Shown here one piece after another: positions 1-4,738 of a stretch of 6,156 bases of DNA. Every line of letters starts with the position of its first letter. Position 1 is the first letter of the stretch. The notes under the pieces are model-generated. The model did no database searches, was not told the DNA's origin, and saw only the letters and a program-made list of their open reading frames with translations. Both the position numbers and the translations under genes were made by a program. Source of the DNA: Balneolaceae bacterium (GTDB taxonomy: Bacteria; Bacteroidota; Rhodothermia; Balneolales; Balneolaceae); NCBI GenBank assembly GCA_007123785.1, contig SLGL01000064.1, positions 1 to 6,156 on the forward strand, in the 5' to 3' direction.

Positions 1-130
1 AAACCATTTTTGGGACAACGCAGCTCACGGTTAAATTTCGCAGCGTTTGACAGGGTGTTTTTTAAAAAAAGTTTATATTGAATTATAAGTTTATAACAAT
101 TAGGTGCATATCGTTTTCAAATAATTTTAG

Positions 131-166
131 TGTGAGAAATGCGGGCTAATTCCCGTGCCAATCACA
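131..166 (+). repeat. Two-tier palindrome; copy A of the TGTGAGAnATnCGG repeat
   Basis: The outer arms TGTGA (131-135) and TCACA (162-166) are perfectly complementary. The inner arms GCGGG (141-145) and CCCGT (152-156) pair with one G-U wobble. The two stems are separated by symmetric 5-base internal loops, and the apical loop is CTAATT. The left half, TGTGAGAAATGCGGGC, matches copies at 1409-1389 (minus) and 1498-1518 (plus) and, more loosely, 1551-1570 (plus). It could be a transposon end, a folded RNA element or a protein-binding site; no known riboswitch or IS family is recognised. Confidence 0.55.
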
Positions 167-292
167 ATGGTATCACAGGTATTATTCTTTTTTGATTTGT
201 AATTGAAATTCATTGGTAATCAAATCTTATTCGAATTTTCAGTAAAAAAAATTATTCGAAACTTTAACCTGTATATGATTTAAAAAGATTTC

Positions 293-321
293 AAAAAAAA
301 ATAACGAAACGTAATAGTTAT
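293..321 (-). terminator. Weak intrinsic terminator candidate after the toxin-antitoxin operon
   Basis: Read on the minus strand, the arm ATAAC (321-317) can pair with GTTAT (305-301), and the run of nine T residues formed by 301-293 begins in the last base of that arm. The stem is only 5 bp and mostly A-T, so it is marginal. The position is plausible, about 105 bases past the toxin stop. Confidence 0.22.
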
Positions 322-425
322 CCTTGTACTAAGATTAATTACCTAACGGAACTGAAGAAAATCTGGTTCCTTACTCTTGAATCATCAAAAGGGTCATGAT
401 CTTTGATAGAATTATTCATGAAATA

Positions 426-884
426 TCAAGAAAGAATACGCTGATCAAACCGAAAACTCCTCACCTCTCCAGTTTTTACCTGACTCATTTCCTTGTGAAA
501 TGGGTTCAGCAAAATATTAAACTCCGAATGTATGAGAGCCGATGGTACTCTCATGGCCAGGGATTTTCGGGAGATTAACCATTCAGATCCTGCTTCTCTC
601 AGATAATTAGGCGAGGGGTACTGATTCCAGCCTTCCGGAAGATTCGGACTTTTTATTTGCATGATTTTAATGGCTTCCGGAAGAATCAGAGTAATTGCAC
701 AAAGATCATCAGGAAGAGAGGATGCCGGAGTATTAGCAAGGACTTCAAGGGCTGCCAAAGATTCCTGAGAGGAAGTGTAAATAACAGGTACTCCTCTTTT
801 ATTCCACCGGCCTCCAAATCTCCGTGCACCTTCTCCGCTTAGATCCCGGATATATTTTTTTCTCGAAATACGATAAACCTTCAT
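426..884 (-). CDS. res: RES-domain toxin of an Xre-RES type II toxin-antitoxin system
   Basis: A 152-residue protein spanning a complete RES domain, about the usual family length. RES toxins act in the cytoplasm and deplete NAD+ (by hydrolysis or phosphorolysis), arresting growth unless the cognate antitoxin caps the active site; this is family knowledge. Family motifs visible here are GGRWN (Arg26), VIYTS (Tyr36) and ALEVL (Glu47), which correspond to the conserved Arg-Tyr-Glu pocket, then VPSALI (Ser115), a Leu-Asn-Pro-x-His segment near 126-130, and the C-terminal FRFDQRIL. All signature residues are present, so the toxin is probably active. The start ATG lies within TGATG shared with the antitoxin stop (one-base overlap). 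No Shine-Dalgarno is visible, suggesting translational coupling. No signal peptide or membrane segment. Confidence 0.93.
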   Translation of the reverse strand: MKVYRISRKKYIRDLSGEGARRFGGRWNKRGVPVIYTSSQESLAALEVLANTPASSLPDDLCAITLILPEAIKIMQIKSPNLPEGWNQYPSPNYLREAGSEWLISRKSLAMRVPSALIHSEFNILLNPFHKEMSQVKTGEVRSFRFDQRILS

Positions 885-1312
885 CAGGAATAGACGCCGT
901 GTTCAATTCTTCCGAGCAGATCAGTTACCATCCGGGCGCCAAAACTGGTATCGAGCAGGCTTATGGGAGTTCGATTGCCAAGAGCAATTGATGTAGTGTG
1001 TAGCCAGTGTTGCAACATTTCTACAGAACTGATAACATCGATTCCTCTTCCCAAAACTTCGGCAATAAGAAGGGCCTTTTCTGAAATATTGGGTTCAAGG
1101 CGTTCATCATCTTTGTATCGCTGAATGGTTCTGAGAGAAACCGGCAAAAGAGTTGAAAGTTCTTTTAAAGAGAGACCGCTTGTCTCCGAAATGTTTAATA
1201 GTGTTTTTTTTGAGATGCCTTTCCGGGCGCGTTCTACAAGGGAAAGATCGTTTTCGGTTTTGTAGGTTATTGCTGCTTCTCTGATGATATTTTCAAATTC
1301 TTCTTCACTCAT
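884..1312 (-). CDS. xre: Xre/MbcA/ParS-family antitoxin
   Basis: A 142-residue cytoplasmic antitoxin that neutralises the downstream RES toxin and should repress its own promoter. Residues 1-40 are a charged helical N-terminal part. Residues about 48-66 (SLKELSTLLPVSLRTIQRY) form the Xre-like helix-turn-helix. Residues about 78-142 match the MbcA/ParS/Xre toxin-binding domain (formerly DUF2384): a Trp at 103, ALGN at 110-113, Pro116, LLDTSFG at 119-125, and the closing LGRIEHGVYS. In this family the C-terminal tail inserts into the toxin active site. Antitoxin-first order and the one-base TGATG overlap with the toxin are classical for this pair. The start ATG lacks a Shine-Dalgarno but lies 5 bases from a strong palindromic operator. 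The length is typical and nothing looks broken. Confidence 0.93.
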   Translation of the reverse strand: MSEEEFENIIREAAITYKTENDLSLVERARKGISKKTLLNISETSGLSLKELSTLLPVSLRTIQRYKDDERLEPNISEKALLIAEVLGRGIDVISSVEMLQHWLHTTSIALGNRTPISLLDTSFGARMVTDLLGRIEHGVYS

Positions 1313-1317
1313 GTCGC

Positions 1318-1348
1318 GTAATTTGTCGTTTATTTAACGAGAAATTAC
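1318..1348. promoter_or_regulatory. Palindromic operator upstream of the antitoxin gene
   Basis: The inverted repeat has 13-bp arms, GTAATTTGTCGTT (1318-1330) and AACGAGAAATTAC (1336-1348), identical at 12 of 13 positions, separated by the 5-base centre TATTT. It begins 5 bases upstream of the antitoxin ATG and covers the proposed -10 element and expected transcription start. Xre-type antitoxins are helix-turn-helix repressors that bind such palindromes, so I infer this is the autoregulatory operator of the toxin-antitoxin operon. Confidence 0.72.
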
Positions 1349-1370
1349 AACTGCTTTTAAAGAATTTCAA
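1342..1370 (-). promoter_or_regulatory. Candidate promoter of the toxin-antitoxin operon
   Basis: On the minus strand TTGAAA (1370-1365) is followed after exactly 17 bases by TAATTT (1347-1342). This suits a sigma-70 layout and also roughly fits the Bacteroidota pattern, TTG upstream of TAnnTTTG. The predicted start near 1335 gives a leader of about 23 bases. The -10 sits inside the right arm of the 1318-1348 palindrome, so repressor binding would block polymerase. Confidence 0.5.
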
Positions 1371-1374
1371 CTGC
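1348..1374. repeat. Direct repeat CAACTGC next to the operator
   Basis: CAACTGC occurs at 1348-1354 and again at 1368-1374, a 20-bp period of about two helical turns. Each copy is preceded by an AATT-containing context. The copies overlap the spacer and -35 of the proposed promoter, so they may be secondary repressor contacts. The second copy contains the palindrome CTGCAG. Chance similarity is possible. Confidence 0.3.
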
Positions 1375-1388
1375 AGTAAGATGGATCC

Positions 1389-1409
1389 CAATATTCCGGA
1401 TTTCTCACA
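1389..1409 (-). repeat. Copy B of the TGTGAGAnATnCGG repeat, inverted relative to copy A
   Basis: Read on the minus strand from 1409 the sequence is TGTGAGAAATCCGGAATATT. It matches copy A (131-151) at the first ten bases and at 16 of 21 positions overall, in inverted orientation, so that the two copies point inward around the toxin-antitoxin operon. A short inner palindrome (ATCC...GGAT) follows, somewhat like the hairpin within copy A. Confidence 0.5.
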
Positions 1410-1468
1410 GAAAAACAGGGTGTATTTTTTTAAGATTTCAAATTAGTTTTATAAAATATTCCAAATCA

Positions 1469-1480
1469 AATGGTACCATT
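1469..1480. repeat. Perfect 12-bp palindrome AATGGTACCATT
   Basis: AATGGT and ACCATT are fully complementary with no spacer. It lies in the divergent intergenic region between copies B and C of the repeat. It could be a regulator-binding site, but it may equally be chance; nothing nearby assigns it to a gene. Confidence 0.3.
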
Positions 1481-1497
1481 ACGTTTAACATATGTAC

Positions 1498-1518
1498 TGT
1501 GAGATATTCGGACAATGA
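1498..1518 (+). repeat. Copy C of the TGTGAGAnATnCGG repeat
   Basis: TGTGAGATATTCGGACAAT matches copy B at about 15 of 19 positions and is preceded, like copy B, by a C. Orientation is the same as copy A. Copies B and C face away from each other, 88 bp apart. Confidence 0.42.
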
Positions 1519-1550
1519 CTACATGGCTTCAAAAACTCCCAATGTTAAAG

Positions 1551-1570
1551 CGTGAAATCCGGGCATATTT
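1551..1570 (+). repeat. Copy D, degenerate member of the same repeat
   Basis: CGTGAAATCCGGGCATATTT aligns with the family consensus if two bases are deleted: GTG, then AAATCCGGGC with the same following AT-rich step. It is the weakest of the four copies. A further fragment, AATCCGG on the minus strand at 1670-1664, may be another remnant. Confidence 0.3.
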
Positions 1571-1730
1571 TTTGAGTTCTTTTTCCAATAGAAGTCAAAA
1601 ATGATCTGCATTGCATCACATAAATTTTAACATTCGAAAGTTTTTTTACAGATTTTCTGTTGCCGGATTCTATAATCAATTTAAAGCTTATGTAATAAAT
1701 TGCAGAATAATATGGCTCAATTACTACAAA

Positions 1731-1736
1731 TATAAT
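1731..1736 (+). promoter_or_regulatory. Possible -10 element for the Wzi-family gene
   Basis: A perfect TATAAT sits at 1731-1736, extended to TAATTTTA, which resembles the Bacteroidota -7 pattern. No good -35 is visible at 17 bases upstream (TAATAT at 1708-1713). Transcription would start near 1743, which gives the 1846 start codon a leader of about 100 bases and makes the in-frame ATG at 1750 unlikely. Confidence 0.3.
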
Positions 1737-1845
1737 TTTACTTCAGGGAATGAAAGAACACTGTTTAATCTCATCCACATTCCCTATTTTCATTTTCAAA
1801 ATACTTCTACACTTCAGACCAACGCCTTACTCCATATTTTTGCCC

Positions 1846-3330
1846 ATGTCCCGAATGCTTCTGTCTATGCTGTTTTTTTTGATGGCTGCTGTTCACACAT
1901 CCACTGCACAGGTTCAAACATCCATTGAAACATCCGGAATCATAAGTTCAAACGATACAACTCCGTTTTGGTTTCAATCGAACAGGCATGGTATGTACGC
2001 TCCGGATGGCAGTCAATTCATGACCCGATTCCAATATTACTCCAATCAGAATGAAGTTGGAATTTTTGATATCCAGTTTGGAGCCGATATGATCGCACGG
2101 CCTGGAAACAACGCCACCCTCAACTTTAACCAGGGCTATCTGAATATTCACGCCTACGGAGTTGAACTTATAGCAGGTAGATTTCATAACACATCCCCTC
2201 TTCAAGACGACCAATTAAGCATGGGGTCACTCGGCATCAGCACAAATGCAAGCCCAATTCCTCAAATTCGGCTCGGTCTCACCGACTGGACGCCTATCCC
2301 CTTCACCAAAGAATTTCTTAAAATAAAAGGCCATATATCTCACGGATGGCTGGGAAGCAGACGATATACAGAAGATCTTTTACTTCATGAAAAAGTGGGC
2401 CATTTAAGAGTCGGAGGTAACCTCCCGATAAACGTTTATGCAGGCCTGGCTCATTATGTAAAATGGGGAGGAAACCATCCGGAGTATGGTGACATTCCCA
2501 CGCGATGGTCAGATTTTAAAAATGTATTTCTGGCCTACCCCGGTGATGAACAAACTCCCGGCCCTATGCAGACCTATGTATTAGGAGACCACCTTGGAGC
2601 CTGGGATTTTGGTTTTTTTCTGGATATCGGGAAAACAAATATTTCGTTATACCGCCAGCATCCGCTCGAGTCGCGTGATAACCTGAAACTGAAAAGCCTT
2701 CAGGATGCCCTGACAGGAATATTGATTGATCTGCCGGAAACATCTTCGTTGCCTGTGCGGCGTTTTCTCTATGAGTACCTTTATACTAAATACCAGGATG
2801 GCCCAAGACGAGAAAACTTTGGAGGCGATCTCACACGTGACCGCTATCGCGGAAATGAAAACTACTATAATCACGGAATCTATCGAAGCGGCTGGGTCTA
2901 TAACTACCGAACGATCGGCAATCCGCTTTTTATCCCTTCCGAAAAAAATATGGGTGTCCTTAATAACCGGATTGTTGCTCATCATATCGGGTTAATTTCA
3001 AACATTGATCGAGCTGAACTTACAATGAAGGCAACCTTTAGCCGAAATTATGGAAAATATTGCGACAACCGTGTACCCGATTTGGGAGAAGGAGAACTTT
3101 TTGGTGTTGAATGTGCCGAAGATAACTGGAATGACAATGCAACTGAATTTATTCACACTGTTTCAGGCCATTCTGTGGATCAATGGTCATTTCTTGCCGG
3201 TATGTCGATTCCAATCCGGTTCATTGAAAACCAAAATATCCGATTCATACTGGAACTCGCTTTTGACAATGGTTCCCTTGCCGGGGATCAGTTTGGAGCA
3301 CTAATCGGTTTAAGGTGGCTTCCCAGATAA
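1846..3330 (+). CDS. Capsule assembly Wzi-family outer-membrane protein
   Basis: A 494-residue exported protein of the Wzi family. Enterobacterial Wzi is an outer-membrane beta-barrel lectin that anchors capsular polysaccharide; the Bacteroidota relatives are mostly untested, so a surface-polysaccharide role is inferred. The chosen start gives a clean signal peptide: MSR, a hydrophobic core LLSMLFFLMAAV, and a likely cut after STA at residue 21. The frame stays open upstream to an ATG at 1750, but the 32 extra residues spoil the signal peptide; an alternative start is 1855. Family-like motifs are TPFWFQSNRHGMY (39-51), a Gly/Trp-rich stretch AHYVKWGGNHPEYG (202-215), and a YNHG...GWVYNYRTIGNPLF segment (341-362). 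Alternating polar/hydrophobic strands dominate, and it ends in a barrel-like strand GALIGLRWLPR. No polysaccharide genes lie beside it, so it appears to be a single-gene unit. Confidence 0.87.
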   Translation: MSRMLLSMLFFLMAAVHTSTAQVQTSIETSGIISSNDTTPFWFQSNRHGMYAPDGSQFMTRFQYYSNQNEVGIFDIQFGADMIARPGNNATLNFNQGYLNIHAYGVELIAGRFHNTSPLQDDQLSMGSLGISTNASPIPQIRLGLTDWTPIPFTKEFLKIKGHISHGWLGSRRYTEDLLLHEKVGHLRVGGNLPINVYAGLAHYVKWGGNHPEYGDIPTRWSDFKNVFLAYPGDEQTPGPMQTYVLGDHLGAWDFGFFLDIGKTNISLYRQHPLESRDNLKLKSLQDALTGILIDLPETSSLPVRRFLYEYLYTKYQDGPRRENFGGDLTRDRYRGNENYYNHGIYRSGWVYNYRTIGNPLFIPSEKNMGVLNNRIVAHHIGLISNIDRAELTMKATFSRNYGKYCDNRVPDLGEGELFGVECAEDNWNDNATEFIHTVSGHSVDQWSFLAGMSIPIRFIENQNIRFILELAFDNGSLAGDQFGALIGLRWLPR

Positions 3331-3422
3331 AAATCACTTATTTGGGGAATTCTGATCGACTGGATAAGAAAAAATCTTCACATTCAATATCATGCCTTAA
3401 ATTTCAATGGTCTTTCTGGAAT

Positions 3423-3446
3423 CACCTTTTTGACCTGAGCAAGGTG
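3423..3446 (+). terminator. Weak hairpin after the Wzi-family gene
   Basis: CACCTT (3423-3428) pairs with AAGGTG (3441-3446) across a 12-base loop, about 93 bases past the stop. The following TATTTACCTATTTT is T-rich but not a clean run. It could be a terminator or just a chance hairpin. Confidence 0.25.
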
Positions 3447-3474
3447 TATTTACCTATTTTGATTTGAACAAATA

Positions 3475-3494
3475 AAAGCAGTTTCAGCTGCTTT
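3475..3494. terminator. Perfect 7-bp hairpin, possible terminator
   Basis: AAAGCAG (3475-3481) and CTGCTTT (3488-3494) are perfectly complementary around a 6-base loop TTTCAG, about 145 bases past the Wzi-family stop. On the plus strand only a short T stretch is associated. On the minus strand the stem runs into TTTTATTTG, a better U-tract, although no minus-strand gene needs it here. Confidence 0.33.
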
Positions 3495-3753
3495 CATGTT
3501 TCGCACAAGCGGAAATTCTAATCACCGGTTTTTTTGAGCAGCATTCCTACCTTTCTAAAAGTCACATGATACGTATTCAAGTTACTTTTCCTCTTGCAGC
3601 TGATTCCAATGAGAATCCAATAATTAAGAACAAAAAAATAGAATTCTTTCTCACACCGTTTTCACTTGGTTAAATCGTAAACTAATTTTAACTTCACTGT
3701 TCTGAAAAAGATAGGATTCGCTACAGGGCGAACAAGATAAATAAAAATTTTTT

Positions 3754-4434
3754 ATGAGCAAGAAATTGTCCAAAGAAGACCTCGAACAGGATATTCTGAT
3801 TGAATATTCATCGAGGTTTATGTTTTTCTACGAGCGGAATAAAGCTGCTGTAATTGGTGGCGGAATCGGGCTTGTCCTCGCTATTGGACTCCTGATCGGT
3901 TATTTCATCTATTCAAGCCAACAGGAACAAGAAGCTCAGGTTTTGCTGGGTGTTGCCGAACAATCGATGCTTCAGGGAAATTTTGAACGGGCACTTTATG
4001 GTGATGATGAAGAATTTACACTAGGCTTTGTACAAATTGCAAGAAATTACAGCCGCACAGATGCAGGAAATCTTGCCAACTATTATGCAGCAATAGCCGA
4101 ATATGAACTGGGCAACTACGAAGATGCACTCGATTATATCAAAAATTACACACCTCCAAGAGGAATTTTAGGTGTAGCGCCCATTTCAATGCGCGCCAAT
4201 ATATTGGTTGAACTTGGCCGATATGAAGATGCCGCCCTTCAATTTGAACGAGCCGCAGGATGGGATGAGAACAGCTCAACAACTCCATACAATTTATTCG
4301 AAGCTGCTCAAGCTTACATCGAAGCAGGGAATACCCAGCGGGCTTTGGAGCATTTGGAAACCATCATAACAGAATACCCAAACAGCCAGCAGGCTGGTCA
4401 GGCTGAACGTTTGCAGGGAATGATCTCCGGTTAG
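3754..4434 (+). CDS. Membrane-anchored tetratricopeptide-repeat protein, YfgM-like
   Basis: A 226-residue single-pass membrane protein. Residues 1-30 are charged and probably cytoplasmic, 31-53 form one hydrophobic glycine-rich membrane helix (AAVIGGGIGLVLAIGLLIGY and onward), and 56-226 form a helical, probably periplasmic domain. TPR-like units are visible at about 107-135 (LANYYAAIAEYELGNYEDAL), 145-170 (RANILVELGRYEDAALQFERA) and 180-212 (FEAAQAYIEAGNTQRALEHLETI...YPNS), each with the Gly/Asn-Tyr-x-x-Ala-Leu turn typical of the fold. The layout and size match YfgM/TPR_21 proteins, which in E. coli associate with the Sec translocon and the chaperone PpiD. I infer a protein-protein scaffold role in envelope biogenesis; the partner is unknown. 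The start lies in an AAAAATTTTTT leader without a Shine-Dalgarno. A terminator-like hairpin follows 95 bases after the stop. Confidence 0.82.
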   Translation: MSKKLSKEDLEQDILIEYSSRFMFFYERNKAAVIGGGIGLVLAIGLLIGYFIYSSQQEQEAQVLLGVAEQSMLQGNFERALYGDDEEFTLGFVQIARNYSRTDAGNLANYYAAIAEYELGNYEDALDYIKNYTPPRGILGVAPISMRANILVELGRYEDAALQFERAAGWDENSSTTPYNLFEAAQAYIEAGNTQRALEHLETIITEYPNSQQAGQAERLQGMISG

Positions 4435-4528
4435 GAAACTTACAGGGCTTAGTAAATACACACAGTAGTTAGTTCACTCCTCGTCAGTCAACAAACCACA
4501 ACAAGGAATGTTCCTGACTAACTTTTCC

Positions 4529-4548
4529 CCTCTCATTTGAGAGGTTTT
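4529..4548 (+). terminator. Intrinsic terminator candidate of the TPR gene
   Basis: CCTCTC (4529-4534) pairs perfectly with GAGAGG (4539-4544) around the tetraloop ATTT, followed by TTTTCG. The stem is the best in the window and is well placed between the convergent TPR and icmF genes. The T-run is only four bases, and it merges into the 14-bp palindrome GGTTTTCGAAAACC (4543-4556), so an alternative fold exists. Confidence 0.5.
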
Positions 4549-4656
4549 CGAAAACCAGACACGGTGAGAAGGTGATTCCAATTGTCTGAATAACTATCCA
4601 CAACGATTTCCGAACCATATAAAACAATTCAAATGGTGAAGTGAATTATAATGTTA

Positions 4657-4701
4657 TCGTGTCATCAGGTTCCTTATTGCAAAACATATAGTTTGACACG
4701 A
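4657..4701. repeat. Inverted repeat TCGTGTCA/TGACACGA downstream of icmF
   Basis: TCGTGTCA (4657-4664) and TGACACGA (4694-4701) are perfect 8-bp arms separated by 29 bases. A competing inner hairpin, CAAA(A)C/GTTTG (4680-4695), overlaps the right arm. It lies 38 bases past the icmF stop on the minus strand. There is no T-run after it, so it is more likely an mRNA 3'-end structure or binding site than a standard terminator. Confidence 0.38.
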
Positions 4702-4738
4702 GACAATGCGATTCTCCTGAAATGAATTAGGGATTGGG

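Larger units (their letters stand above)
1..425. other. AT-rich intergenic region left of the RES toxin gene
   Basis: I see no convincing gene here. Frame +1 is open from base 1 to a TGA at 79-81, so up to 26 codons could be the tail of a gene lying to the left, but I do not recognise the residues. On the minus strand an ATG at 6-4 could start a gene running off the left edge. The stretch 181-340 is very AT-rich. It contains a direct repeat of TTATTCGAA at 227-235 and 252-260, each copy including the palindrome TTCGAA, with a 25-bp period. A two-tier palindrome (131-166) and a weak minus-strand terminator candidate (293-321) are listed separately. Another weak hairpin is ATCAAAAG/CTTTGAT at 384-407. 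Confidence 0.5.
1313..1845. other. Long divergent intergenic region between antitoxin and Wzi-family gene
   Basis: The region carries the antitoxin operator and promoter on its left side, repeat copies B, C and D in the middle, and a possible promoter for the Wzi-family gene on its right side. A plus-strand frame is open over 1611-1928, but it is AT-rich, lacks a ribosome site and resembles no protein I know, so I treat it as non-coding. The density of degenerate repeats over 1380-1680 suggests an eroded insertion site. Confidence 0.5.
3331..3753. other. Intergenic region between the Wzi-family and TPR genes
   Basis: No coding region is supported; the longest frames I checked are short, such as a 13-codon one at 3496-3537. 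The region contains two hairpins (3423-3446 and 3475-3494), a run of seven T residues following ACCGG near 3529-3535, and a small GATTC/GAATC hairpin near 3602-3617. TGTGAGAAA appears on the minus strand at 3655-3647, echoing the first nine bases of the repeat family further left, but without the following CGG. The promoter of the TPR gene should lie in 3660-3740; TAATTTTA at 3683-3690 is a possible -7 box without a well-spaced TTG. Confidence 0.45.
4435..4738. other. Convergent intergenic region between the TPR gene and icmF
   Basis: No gene is supported. It contains several inverted repeats: AGGAATGTTCCT (4504-4515) flanked by AGTCA/TGACT, the terminator hairpin 4529-4548, the palindrome GGTTTTCGAAAACC (4543-4556), and the long-range repeat 4657-4701. 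Both neighbouring genes end here, so this density of stems probably serves termination or mRNA 3'-end stabilisation. Confidence 0.45.

Noticed and set aside
1..81. Open frame +1 reaching the left edge and ending at TGA 79-81, possible gene tail
   Set aside because: At most 26 codons, no recognisable protein motif, and the last third is homopolymeric AT. It could be the end of a transposase associated with the repeat at 131, but nothing here supports that.
131..180. Possible riboswitch, prompted by GCGGG/CCCGT pairing and GCCAATCACAATGG
   Set aside because: The conserved boxes of cobalamin, TPP and SAM riboswitches are absent and no gene lies directly downstream on either strand.
396..578. 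60-codon plus-strand frame opposite the RES toxin gene
   Set aside because: Antisense to a well-supported toxin gene and without family-like features; a shadow frame.
1611..1928. 105-codon plus-strand frame overlapping the start of the Wzi-family gene
   Set aside because: Composition reflects AT-rich non-coding DNA, it overlaps the Wzi signal peptide in another frame, and no ribosome site or motif is present.
2647..2985. 112-codon minus-strand frame within the Wzi-family gene
   Set aside because: Fully inside a confident plus-strand gene; it resembles no protein family I recognise.
3496..3537. Short plus-strand frame of 13 codons
   Set aside because: Too short, no ribosome site, and it ends in a T-run next to a hairpin.
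3647..3655. TGTGAGAAA on the minus strand as a fifth copy of the repeat family
   Set aside because: Only nine bases match and the following CGG core is missing, so chance is a sufficient explanation.
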